A stretch of 25,087 bases of DNA from a virus. The DNA is taken from positions 1 to 25,087 of the IMG/VR virus record IMGVR_UViG_3300022074_000350. One strand, 5' to 3'. Every line of letters starts with the position of its first letter. Positions within the stretch are counted from its first letter, which is position 1. Positions 1-6,639 of this stretch are shown in pieces. Position numbers and translations under genes: made by a program. The notes beneath the pieces were generated by a model, which saw only the letters and a program-made list of their open reading frames with translations, was not told the DNA's origin and made no database searches.

Positions 1-201
1 GACACAGGTGGTGCTGCACCGAGAGGTGAATCGACTCAACCAGTCGGGTCTCAGGCAAGGATGTATTTACTCTGTAGTAATGCCCATTCTTTGTTGGTAC
101 ACAGGAATCCAACCTCCCCCTTTTTTTCGACCTAAGATGCAACTCTATGAGTCGGGCAGATGGTCTTTAATACAACAAAACAAATATCAAAATTTATCCG
201 C
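1..201. other. Leader upstream of gp32; possible 3' end of a preceding gene
   Basis: No gene could be assigned here. Frame 1 is open from the window edge to a TAA at 133-135, and a second frame is open to 220, overlapping the gp32 start. Neither translation resembles a family I recognise, so an upstream gene may end here but the sequence does not decide it. A C5T7 tract lies at about 116-127 with no matching hairpin arm, so I do not call a terminator. The last 30 bases before gp32 are A-rich and look unstructured. That resembles the T4 gene 32 translational operator region in composition only. No clear promoter or Shine-Dalgarno was found. Confidence 0.3.
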
Positions 202-1119
202 ATGTCATTCGCAAATTTAAAAAAGAAATCCAGATCTGGTTCTCTTACAGAGAAGTTAATTAGACAGGTCGAAAAGATCAACGACAAAGGTAACAGTAAC
301 GTAGATGAGCGTATCTGGAAGCCAGTCGTAGACAAATCTGGTAATGGTTATGCAATCATTCGTTTTCTTCCAGAACCCGAAGGTTGTGATCTTCCTTGGT
401 CAAGAGTCTATACTCATGCATTTCAAGGAACTGGTGGTTGGTACATAGAGAACTCTCTTACCACACTTGGACAAAAAGATCCAGTATCCGAACATAATTC
501 AGAACTATGGAATTCTGGTTCAGATGCAAATAAAGAAATTGCTCGTAAGCAAAAAAGAAGATTATCATATTACAGCAACATCTATGTTGTAAGTGATCCT
601 ACAAATCCTGAGAACGAAGGTAAAGTATTCTTATACAAATATGGTAAGAAGATCTTTGACAAGATTATGGAAGCAATGAAGCCTGAGTTTGCAGATGAAA
701 CTCCAATCAATCCATTTGATTTCTGGGCAGGTGCTAACTTCAAGTTAAAGATTCGTAGAGTCGAAGGTTATCAGAACTATGACAAGTCAGAGTTCGGTAG
801 TGCAGAAGCACTCTTTGATGATGATGCAAAGTTAGAGACAATTTATAATTCTCTCTATAACCTTAATGAGTTCACAGATGCAAACAACTTCAAGTCATAC
901 GAGAAGTTGAAGGAGCGTTTAGATTCTGTACTTGGACTTAAGAAGCCAGTCAGAGCACCTATTCCTGATGCTGAACTAGAGACTGAAGATGAAGGTCGTG
1001 GATACTTTGCTGAACAAGCAGCAGCATCCGAACCAGTAAAAGAAGTCGTAGCAGCAGAAACCTCATCAGATGAAGATGATGAATCTCTGAGTTACTTTTC
1101 TAAGTTAGTTAATTCTTAA
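202..1119 (+). CDS. gp32: Single-stranded DNA-binding protein gp32
   Basis: This is the T4-type single-stranded DNA-binding protein of replication, recombination and repair, 305 aa (T4 is about 301). The start at 202 is chosen because the product then begins MSFANLKKKS, with a basic LAST-like segment (residues 7-11) for cooperative binding. An in-frame ATG at 160 would add 14 unrelated residues. The core matches T4 gp32 at GWYIEN (79-84), the YxxNIYVVxDP segment near 124, and a PENEGKVF-x-Y-x-GKKIFDKI stretch. The C-terminus is acidic (SSDEDDESLSYFSKL), the usual docking tail for replication partners. The odd point is zinc: T4 uses one His and three Cys, but here H72 is kept while the only cysteine in the protein is C62, so the classical site is gone. 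The gene ends just before a strong terminator and converges with gp53. T4 gp32 represses its own translation; whether this one does cannot be seen. Confidence 0.96.
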   Translation: MSFANLKKKSRSGSLTEKLIRQVEKINDKGNSNVDERIWKPVVDKSGNGYAIIRFLPEPEGCDLPWSRVYTHAFQGTGGWYIENSLTTLGQKDPVSEHNSELWNSGSDANKEIARKQKRRLSYYSNIYVVSDPTNPENEGKVFLYKYGKKIFDKIMEAMKPEFADETPINPFDFWAGANFKLKIRRVEGYQNYDKSEFGSAEALFDDDAKLETIYNSLYNLNEFTDANNFKSYEKLKERLDSVLGLKKPVRAPIPDAELETEDEGRGYFAEQAAASEPVKEVVAAETSSDEDDESLSYFSKLVNS

Positions 1120-1126
1120 AACACTC

Positions 1127-1151
1127 AACCCACCGCAAGGTGGGTTTTTTT
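1127..1151 (+). terminator. Rho-independent terminator of gp32
   Basis: A perfect 8-bp stem, AACCCACC (1127-1134) with GGTGGGTT (1139-1146), closes a GCAA tetraloop and runs into seven T residues (1145-1151). It lies 8 bases after the gp32 stop. On the minus strand the same hairpin follows the gp53 stop directly and is followed by a weaker TTGAGTGTTTT, so it may serve both converging operons. Confidence 0.93.
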
Positions 1152-1809
1152 ATACCCCTGATATTCTTGGATTATATGTTCCCTTCAATCTCTTTGAAAT
1201 ATAATCTGATGAGTCATCATAATTCATTATTTCTCTATGCTCACTTATGAAGGCAGATAGAATTGTTGGTTTTAATGCTTTTATTCTTCTTTTCTCATTA
1301 TTGATTTTTGCTTCATATTGATAATTTGTAATTGCTGATACAGGATTTACAGTTACAATTGAATTGGAATAATTTTTATATTTAAAACTAAAGTTTGCAT
1401 CAACTTCTAAGCCTGCAGGTATTACAACTCGGTTGTATTCATCTACTATTTTTCTTGTTTCGTAATGATGAACACCAGCCACATTTTCTTCTGATCCATA
1501 CTTGTCTATCATATATTCTTGTAAATCATTATGACTTAGTGGCCATTGGTTTCTTATATTTGTAATATTATTCGATATTAATACTACCCAATCTAATTCT
1601 GAATTATCATATAAATCTTGAGCAACCATGTCTGGTCTCATTCCTTCTTTGATATCATAATAATTAAAAGCAGTGATTGCCTGATCAACATCAGTTCTTA
1701 GTTTTGCTCTTTTAAATATATTTTTAACTACAATTCTACTTTCAACTTTATTTCTGGAAGGAAGTAAAGAAGGATATAGTATATTTGGTAGTTCTTCGAA
1801 ATATGCCAT
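1150..1809 (-). CDS. gp53: Baseplate wedge subunit gp53
   Basis: This 219-aa protein is the T4 gp53-type wedge subunit, which joins wedges during baseplate assembly (T4 is 196 aa). The supporting features are the N-terminal YFxxLPNILYPS opening, the central LDWVVLISNNITNIRNQWPLS stretch near residues 72-92, and the following YGSEENVAGVHHYET segment, typical of the LysM-like part of gp53. It is last in the leftward operon. Its ATG overlaps the gp48 stop by one base (TAATG), which implies translational coupling. Its stop abuts the shared gp32 terminator hairpin. Confidence 0.9.
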   Translation of the reverse strand: MAYFEELPNILYPSLLPSRNKVESRIVVKNIFKRAKLRTDVDQAITAFNYYDIKEGMRPDMVAQDLYDNSELDWVVLISNNITNIRNQWPLSHNDLQEYMIDKYGSEENVAGVHHYETRKIVDEYNRVVIPAGLEVDANFSFKYKNYSNSIVTVNPVSAITNYQYEAKINNEKRRIKALKPTILSAFISEHREIMNYDDSSDYISKRLKGTYNPRISGV

Positions 1810-3515
1810 TAGTAACCTACTGCGTCTGTGGGAACTGGAAGTAAATCAGTTCTCTGAGGATCAAAGTTAAAGTAATTATTATCATAATCAGTATCAAATA
1901 TTGGTTCAAGTTCATTAAATCTAAGTGTCAATGTGATTGCAACAGGTTGACCTTTTTCATATGCATTCCACATTCCTTCTGGTGTGTAGTTAACTGCAGC
2001 ACCAGTGCAAGCACAAGTTTTAATTCTTAATACAGAATCGTTTCGATCTAAAATTTGATAATCTTTTGACTTTGCTGTTTTAAAATGTATATCAAAAACA
2101 TTTGGTGTTCCTAAGAAATAAGATGCACCACCACCTCCAGTGCTATTATCAGATTTTTTAGGTGCCATACCTTGTTTAAAGAAACGAAGTATGTTGTTGA
2201 CTCTGGTTGCTTCTTCTCGACTACGAGGACTCATCTTCCAACTGAAACTAAACTCTCTTAATGTAGGTGAATTGAAAAGTAAAGCAAGATTATTATTTGG
2301 AATTACACCTGCTCCCCTTGCAAGAATTGATTCAGGTGACACTTGAAACCCTAACATGTTAAGTAAAGTAGATCCAAGAACTGTTTTACCTAAAAGATTT
2401 ATATTTTTATTATCCATTGCACCACTAATGCCACCAACTCGTGGATCGTTTATTGCAGCACCAAGATCTTTACCTGTATCTCCAATAAAATTTCCAGCTC
2501 CAGAAAGTCCTTTAGAAAGAACACCTGGTATACCATCTTCAAAGTTTTTTGGATTTGCAAGAAAATTCATGAGACCCTCTAAAGCTGAGTTAGATGTTCC
2601 CATTACTGCTGAAGTTGCAGCAGCAGTTAGTGCATTGAGTTGATCAGGCCCCCAAGAAACATTGTTTGAATCTGCTAAACTATTTGGCATTGGTAGTTTG
2701 ACTAAACCAATTGCTTTCTCTTTTGGTGTGCCTGGTCGAACTCCTACTCCAGCTGTCATTAAGGCATTATCAAATCCTACCCGTCTAGATGTTTTATATT
2801 GATCAGGGCCCTTTTTAACTCCGAATGTACCACTTGCTTTTGGAAAAAAGTATCCGTCTGTTGGTGATTTGTATGAAAACTGATTTATTTGTATGTAATC
2901 TTGTGTGTTACCATAGTCAGCATCAACAGGATATTTTAAGTTTCTCAAACTTAGTTGTTGTAATATCTTATCTACTTTACCAAACTCAGGAAAATTAAAT
3001 GATGCCTCTGGTTTACCCTCTGGAGTACCATCCTCTACCTTACCACCAAGATTTAATAGTGGATTTGGTTTTGCATTTGGATTTGATGCTTTTCTTTTTT
3101 TATAATCAGCAATCAATGCTGACTTAAGTTCATTCTCTACTTGAGTTAAGTAAGCATTTTTTTCTTCTTGAGAAGAACCTGCCATTTGTTTTGTATAAAA
3201 ACCTGTACCAAGATTTGTAAATTCACCTTTTTCAAAATCATACAAAGGAGGGAACGTAGTTGCACTACTTTCATTAGCACCGTCGAAAGTAAGTGCTGCA
3301 TCACCATTATTATTAGTGAACAACGAAGATTGCTGATCTCCAAATGCGTTATCATTATCTTGAAGTTGTGAATAAGGTGTAAGGTTAACCTCTTGATATG
3401 TGCTATTATATTCCTCTACAAATTCAGTATTAGCAGTATCTGTACCTGCAATTGCTTGTCCAGTATGTGCATCGTATGTAATTTCACCTACTTTATATGT
3501 GCCTAAATGTGCCAT
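1809..3515 (-). CDS. gp48: Baseplate tail-tube cap protein gp48
   Basis: This 568-aa protein is the gp48-type cap between the baseplate hub and the first tail-tube ring. The C-terminal third carries the tube-like fold signature: NNLALLFNSPTLREFSFSW (around residue 408 on), a run about converting nodes and frames (REEATRVNNILRFFKQGM), a FDIHF strand, and the closing VNYTPEGMWNAY then ITLTLRFNELEPI pattern shared by gp48, gp54 and gp19 tube folds. It is about 200 residues longer than T4 gp48 (364 aa). The extra part is an Asn/Gln/Asp-rich N-terminal region of no recognised fold. The ATG directly follows the stop of the upstream 158-aa gene, and the stop overlaps the gp53 start. gp54 in the same window is the partner at this junction. 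Confidence 0.87.
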   Translation of the reverse strand: MAHLGTYKVGEITYDAHTGQAIAGTDTANTEFVEEYNSTYQEVNLTPYSQLQDNDNAFGDQQSSLFTNNNGDAALTFDGANESSATTFPPLYDFEKGEFTNLGTGFYTKQMAGSSQEEKNAYLTQVENELKSALIADYKKRKASNPNAKPNPLLNLGGKVEDGTPEGKPEASFNFPEFGKVDKILQQLSLRNLKYPVDADYGNTQDYIQINQFSYKSPTDGYFFPKASGTFGVKKGPDQYKTSRRVGFDNALMTAGVGVRPGTPKEKAIGLVKLPMPNSLADSNNVSWGPDQLNALTAAATSAVMGTSNSALEGLMNFLANPKNFEDGIPGVLSKGLSGAGNFIGDTGKDLGAAINDPRVGGISGAMDNKNINLLGKTVLGSTLLNMLGFQVSPESILARGAGVIPNNNLALLFNSPTLREFSFSWKMSPRSREEATRVNNILRFFKQGMAPKKSDNSTGGGGASYFLGTPNVFDIHFKTAKSKDYQILDRNDSVLRIKTCACTGAAVNYTPEGMWNAYEKGQPVAITLTLRFNELEPIFDTDYDNNYFNFDPQRTDLLPVPTDAVGY

Positions 3516-3992
3516 TTAAATTGAACCCCAAGCCTTTTGTGGCGATACCTTCTGTCCGTATTTATCAGAGAAATTCTCAGTTACTAATTGTGCAACACTT
3601 GCATACTCTTCAGGATCAGGTGGAATGATAAAAACATCTCCCATATTACTATAAAAATACCTGTGTAATGTCTTCTTTGGTAAGATTAGACTTGTTTTAT
3701 TTACAAGACCCTTTGCAATTCCGTCACGATACTCTGGATTTAGGTAGTGTAAGTTACCACCAAGCATCTTGTCTTGTTGAAATTCCATTACATAAACAAG
3801 TGGTCTACGATCAAAGAAAGGATATTTTTCTGGAAACTGAGCAGAGTATGAGAAGAAACAAAGTTCTCCAATCTCTGGAAAGCGAGTCTCTGCCACCTGA
3901 GATAATTCTGAATACAATTCATTTGCATACCAATCTGGACTTAGATTGGCAGAACCTTGTGCTCTTTCTCTTATTGTTTCTCCGATGGTCAT
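3516..3992 (-). CDS. Conserved protein between gp4 and gp48, function unassigned
   Basis: This is a 158-aa protein with no secure family assignment. Residues 53-90 hold a motif-like segment, FPEKYPFFDRRPLVYVME followed by LGGNLHYLNPEYRDGI, that looks like a compact beta domain. I believe similar NLHYL segments occur in other marine T4-like phages, but this is from memory. The start overlaps the gp4 stop by four bases (ATGA) and the stop abuts the gp48 ATG, so it is tightly coupled to a head-completion and a tail-junction gene. The position suggests a virion-completion or neck/tail-junction role. A distant relative of the DNA end protector gp2, which neighbours gp4 in T4, is possible but not shown. 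Confidence 0.75.
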   Translation of the reverse strand: MTIGETIRERAQGSANLSPDWYANELYSELSQVAETRFPEIGELCFFSYSAQFPEKYPFFDRRPLVYVMEFQQDKMLGGNLHYLNPEYRDGIAKGLVNKTSLILPKKTLHRYFYSNMGDVFIIPPDPEEYASVAQLVTENFSDKYGQKVSPQKAWGSI

Positions 3993-4429
3993 TTGATACC
4001 TAGATTATCTTCAGTCATAATTTTAAATTCAATGTTTCGATCAGCACAGAACTCTCGTGCTGCTTTCCACTTTGCCTGATTGACTGCGTATGTTTGTACT
4101 GAGTGAGCCCATGACTTTGTTCTTTTCTTTGGATTCACATTTGGCATCTTAGTTTCTTTCTTTGGTTTCACTTCAACAACCATAGTTCTTTTCTTTCCTT
4201 GCTTGTCAACATATTTTAGAAAAAAGTCTGGGAAATAACGATGAACACGATTGTCTACTGGAGAACGATAAGGAATCCAAAATTCTTCTGACTGCCATTC
4301 ACTTACTGTCTCATTCAAATCGCAGTAATTCATAAATTTTCTTTCCCACAAAGACCTATAAATAATATTTCGGGGATCTCCTTTATACTTTTTCGGGTAT
4401 CTTGGGTAATATTTTCCTTTATATGACAT
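3989..4429 (-). CDS. gp4: Head completion protein gp4
   Basis: This 146-aa protein matches T4 gp4 (gp50/65), needed to finish DNA-filled heads before tails attach. It opens with a basic YPRYPKKYKGDPRNIIYRSLWER segment typical of the family. An E29 ... D68 (RYFPDFF) ... E86-x-K88 (VEVKPK) arrangement fits the TnsA-like nuclease fold seen in this family, so a nuclease-type active site may be intact. It is the first gene of the leftward operon. A CTAAATAG motif 29 bases upstream is a candidate late promoter. No Shine-Dalgarno is seen. A rightward late promoter for gp54 lies inside this gene. Confidence 0.9.
   Translation of the reverse strand: MSYKGKYYPRYPKKYKGDPRNIIYRSLWERKFMNYCDLNETVSEWQSEEFWIPYRSPVDNRVHRYFPDFFLKYVDKQGKKRTMVVEVKPKKETKMPNVNPKKRTKSWAHSVQTYAVNQAKWKAAREFCADRNIEFKIMTEDNLGIK
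4357..4364 (+). promoter_or_regulatory. T4-type late promoter for the gp54 operon, inside gp4
   Basis: A perfect TATAAATA, the T4 late-promoter -10 consensus read by the gp55-type sigma factor, lies on the + strand 101 bases before the gp54 ATG. It sits within the oppositely transcribed gp4 reading frame. No -35 element is expected for this class. That it is active is an inference from the match and its position. Confidence 0.6.
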
Positions 4430-4457
4430 ACATATATTATCAGGATCAATTTAAAAA

Positions 4458-4465
4458 CTATTTAG
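4458..4465 (-). promoter_or_regulatory. Candidate late promoter for the gp4-gp48-gp53 operon
   Basis: CTAAATAG on the minus strand, a one-base-shifted variant of the late-promoter core, ends 29 bases before the gp4 ATG and touches the gp54 start codon. It is the only late-like motif in the 36-base divergent gap. The match is imperfect. Confidence 0.4.
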
Positions 4466-5698
4466 ATGGCAATAAGATCAGAAGATTTATATCTCAGCAT
4501 ACCAAATGCGAGTCCATTATTTTCAAAACTTGCGATATCAAGTCAGTTCAAGGTATCGTTAGATCTTGTACGTAGAAGTCAAGTTGGAGATAATGTAGGA
4601 TTGCTTGAGTACTTAACTAATTGTGGATTATTTAATGAAGGAAGTTCATCAAGTCAAACATATGATTTCCTTTGTTCATCAGCATCGTTACCTGGTTCTA
4701 ACTTTAACATCTCAGAAGAGATGGGAAGTCGTCAGGGAATGACAGAAAGATTTGCATCAAGAAGAATATATAACGAATTTGATTTAACTTTTTATATTGA
4801 TAGTGATTACAATGCATTACGTATGCTTGAGGAGTGGATGAATTTTATCAATCCAGTTTATAATGAGTCAAATGGTAGATATGATGGAGCAGAGGGAAGT
4901 CAATTAAATTCATATCGAGAGAGAAATACATATTCAAGATTTAGATATCCAGATGATTATCGAAGAAAGATATCTATCACTAAATTTGAAAAAGATTTTT
5001 TACAGAATCCAAATGATAGAAATAATACATTTAAGAATATGCCACTGTTGACTTATCATTTTATTGATACGTTTCCCGTTAATATTAATGCTGTTCCAAT
5101 GTCTTATGATGGAAGCACATTCTTACAAGTCACTGCTGTATTCACTTACTTAAGACACACAGTTGAAAAACACGGTAATGCACAACAATCAGTTAGAGAG
5201 GCACTTTTAAATAGACAATTGACTCAAGTAAATCCTCTCAGACCAAGAGCAATTGGAAGAGAGATAGCACCTAGCACTAACAGTCCTATACCAACAGCAC
5301 CAGTTGGATATGTAAGTGGTAAACCATACTACGGGCCATATCATGAACACATGGGTGTGAAAATGGTAGGAGAAGAACATGTAAGTACACCACATGCTAT
5401 AATATACGATACATTAGCAGAGAGTTTACCAGGTAGTATTGTTTCTGGCCCAACAGTGACAGAAACTAATCCAGCAACTGAAGAAGAAACTGAAGCTGGA
5501 GAAGGAACATCTACAACAACAACTACGACTGAAACTAGTCAAGGAGAAACCACCACAACAGAAACTACAACCACTACAACAACCACTGATTCCTCTGGAT
5601 CAACGAGTTCAAGCACCAGTTCCTCATCATCTTCAAGTTCTTCTTCTTCCTCTGGGTCAAGTTCCTCTGGTGGTGGATACAGTGGTTATTATTACTAA
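4466..5698 (+). CDS. gp54: Baseplate tail-tube initiator gp54 with C-terminal extension
   Basis: Residues 1-235 match the gp54/gp19 tube-like fold that nucleates the tail tube on the baseplate: a FKVSLDL strand, LLCSSASLPGS region, FDLTFYIDSDYNALRMLEEWMNFI helix segment, and the FPVNINAVPMSYDGSTFLQVTAVFTY closing strand pair. T4 gp54 is 320 aa; this is 410. The extra C-terminus has two parts. Residues 279-321 form a module (PVGYVSG, GPYHEH, GVKMVG, IIYDTLAESL) that recurs in the 844-aa hub protein at 11219. Residues 322-410 are a Thr- then Ser-rich tail ending GGGYSGYYY. The fold body should sit at the tube base; the extension may protrude. No Shine-Dalgarno lies at normal spacing. Confidence 0.9.
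   Translation: MAIRSEDLYLSIPNASPLFSKLAISSQFKVSLDLVRRSQVGDNVGLLEYLTNCGLFNEGSSSSQTYDFLCSSASLPGSNFNISEEMGSRQGMTERFASRRIYNEFDLTFYIDSDYNALRMLEEWMNFINPVYNESNGRYDGAEGSQLNSYRERNTYSRFRYPDDYRRKISITKFEKDFLQNPNDRNNTFKNMPLLTYHFIDTFPVNINAVPMSYDGSTFLQVTAVFTYLRHTVEKHGNAQQSVREALLNRQLTQVNPLRPRAIGREIAPSTNSPIPTAPVGYVSGKPYYGPYHEHMGVKMVGEEHVSTPHAIIYDTLAESLPGSIVSGPTVTETNPATEEETEAGEGTSTTTTTTETSQGETTTTETTTTTTTTDSSGSTSSSTSSSSSSSSSSSSGSSSSGGGYSGYYY
5300..5428 (+). repeat. Shared 43-residue C-terminal module, copy 1 (in gp54)
   Basis: This encodes gp54 residues 279-321. Copy 2 is at 13418-13546. Both are exactly 43 codons and share PVG-(Y/F)-V, G-x2-Y-x-GPYH, GVKM-x-G-x2-H and IIYDT-x2-ESL. The resemblance is at protein level; the DNA has diverged. 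Histidines in the GPYHEH and later positions could bind metal, but in copy 2 only the first is kept. Confidence 0.85.
5505..5695 (+). repeat. Thr/Ser-rich low-complexity tail of gp54
   Basis: The region encodes a Thr/Glu-rich stretch, then a run of 12 or more serines, then Gly/Tyr. The serine run uses mixed codons (TCA, TCT, TCC, AGT), so it is kept as an amino-acid run and is not a simple DNA microsatellite. It resembles mucin-like or flexible-linker segments. Confidence 0.8.
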
Positions 5699-5731
5699 AA
5701 CCCTGCTATATACAATACTGAATAAATTATC

Positions 5732-6457
5732 ATGCCTTTACCACAGATATCGACTCCGACTTATGAACTGACTATACCATCTTCTAAGAAGAAAATAAAG
5801 TATAGACCTTTTCTTGTAAGAGAGGAGAAAATTTTAATTCTTGCATTAGAGAGTGAGAATGAAAAACAAATTGCAGAAGCAATTAAATCAACTTTAAAAT
5901 CTTGTATAATTACAAGAGGTGTAAAAATAGAAGCCCTATCAACATTCGACATTGAATATGTTTTCTTGAATATACGTGGAAAATCTGTTGGTGAATCTGT
6001 AGATTTGATTGTAACTTGTCCTGATGATATGAAAACTAAGGTGGAAACTAAAATTTATATTGATGAAATAAAAATTGTTAATGATGAAAATCACAATTGT
6101 GACATTAAATTAGATAGTAACTTGACCTTAAGAATGAGATATCCATCTCTGAATGAGTTTATCAAAAATAATTTTAATTTTAATAGTGAGGGTAAGGAAT
6201 CAATAGAACAATCTTTTGATCTAATTGCTTCTTGTATTGATGTTGTTTATAGTGAGGATGAATCTTGGGCAGCTTCTGATTGCACTAAGAAGGAATTGGT
6301 TGATTGGTTGGGTTCTTTAGATTCTAAACAATTTAAAGAAGTTGAATCGTTCTTTCAAACAATGCCTAAGTTATCTCATACTTTTAAAGTGACCAACCCA
6401 GAAACAAAGGTTGAAAGTGAAGTGACGTTGGAGGGTTTATCGAGTTTTTTCGAATAG
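5732..6457 (+). CDS. gp26: Baseplate hub / tail assembly chaperone-like protein gp26
   Basis: This 241-aa protein is of the marine gp26 type, annotated in T4-like phages as a baseplate hub subunit. Residues 8-45 hold the signature TYELTIPSSKKKIKYRPF, then VREEKILILALES. The EYVFLNIRGKSVGESV segment near residue 75 follows, a pattern also found in tail assembly chaperones of other long-tailed phages. Its end is unusual: the codons AGT TTT TTC GAA TAG contain the T_TTT_TTC slippery heptamer, and a -1 slip there would replace the last residue and fuse the product to the next gene, giving about 301 aa. That suggests the protein works as the G-like partner of a G/GT chaperone pair that recruits the tape measure, an inference from layout. 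No Shine-Dalgarno is seen at its own start; a GAATAAAT stretch lies just upstream (5720-5727). Confidence 0.85.
   Translation: MPLPQISTPTYELTIPSSKKKIKYRPFLVREEKILILALESENEKQIAEAIKSTLKSCIITRGVKIEALSTFDIEYVFLNIRGKSVGESVDLIVTCPDDMKTKVETKIYIDEIKIVNDENHNCDIKLDSNLTLRMRYPSLNEFIKNNFNFNSEGKESIEQSFDLIASCIDVVYSEDESWAASDCTKKELVDWLGSLDSKQFKEVESFFQTMPKLSHTFKVTNPETKVESEVTLEGLSSFFE
6430..6451 (+). promoter_or_regulatory. Probable programmed -1 ribosomal frameshift signal
   Basis: The gp26 frame reads AGT TTT TTC GAA TAG, so the heptamer T_TTT_TTC (6445-6451) is in the correct register for tandem -1 slippage. GGAGGG (6430-6435) lies 9 bases upstream, the spacing at which an internal Shine-Dalgarno stimulates -1 frameshifting in bacterial genes such as dnaX. 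It is 24 bases from the next ATG at 6460, too far to act as that start's ribosome site. After slippage the frame reads CGA ATA GTC ATG and enters the 58-aa gene with no stop. The predicted fusion is 301 aa (5732-6636). No strong hairpin is evident downstream. The role is inferred; no expression data exist here. Confidence 0.7.
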
Positions 6458-6459
6458 TC

Positions 6460-6636
6460 ATGGCTCATATGAATCTTGAGTCATATTATAAACTTAACTT
6501 CGCCCTAATGCAACACCATAAATATTCTTTGACTGAAATTGAAAATATGATGCCTTGGGAAAGGGAAATCTACACTGGATTATTATCTCAATATGTAGAA
6601 GAAGAAAATCTAAAAGCAAAACAAGCAAGTATGTAG
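6460..6636 (+). CDS. 58-aa tail assembly protein; likely T-like half of a frameshifted chaperone
   Basis: This short gene starts with ATG at 6460 (a second ATG at 6469) and ends with TAG at 6634-6636. The product contains LNFALMQHHKYSLTEIENM and MPWEREIYTGLLSQYVEEEN, a helical, strongly conserved-looking pattern with a Trp-Glu-Arg centre. It resembles the small T domains fused to tail chaperones by frameshifting, and the C-terminal part of marine phage proteins between gp26 and the hub genes. It may be made alone, as an extension of gp26 by -1 frameshifting, or both. Its own start lacks a well-spaced Shine-Dalgarno, which favours the fusion. A relation to the hub assembly protein gp51 is possible from position but not shown. 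Confidence 0.75.
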   Translation: MAHMNLESYYKLNFALMQHHKYSLTEIENMMPWEREIYTGLLSQYVEEENLKAKQASM

Positions 6637-6639
6637 GAA

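Noticed and set aside
110-130. C5T7 tract as a terminator
   Set aside because: No complementary G-rich arm lies close upstream to form a stem.
1-135. Possible tRNA or tRNA remnant at the left edge
   Set aside because: No acceptor pairing, no TTCGA-type T arm and no consistent cloverleaf could be drawn on either strand.
8-220. GTG-initiated 70-codon frame overlapping the gp32 start
   Set aside because: It overlaps the certain gp32 start, its product matches nothing and it has no ribosome site; at most it is the end of an earlier gene.
5505-5695. Repetitive DNA considered as CRISPR or microsatellite
   Set aside because: No constant-length repeats or spacers; the repetition comes from coding Thr and Ser with mixed codons.
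6452-6500. Hairpin or pseudoknot stimulating the frameshift
   Set aside because: Only 4-5 bp pairings (such as GCTCA with TGAGT) are visible, too weak to claim; the upstream Shine-Dalgarno is the better candidate.
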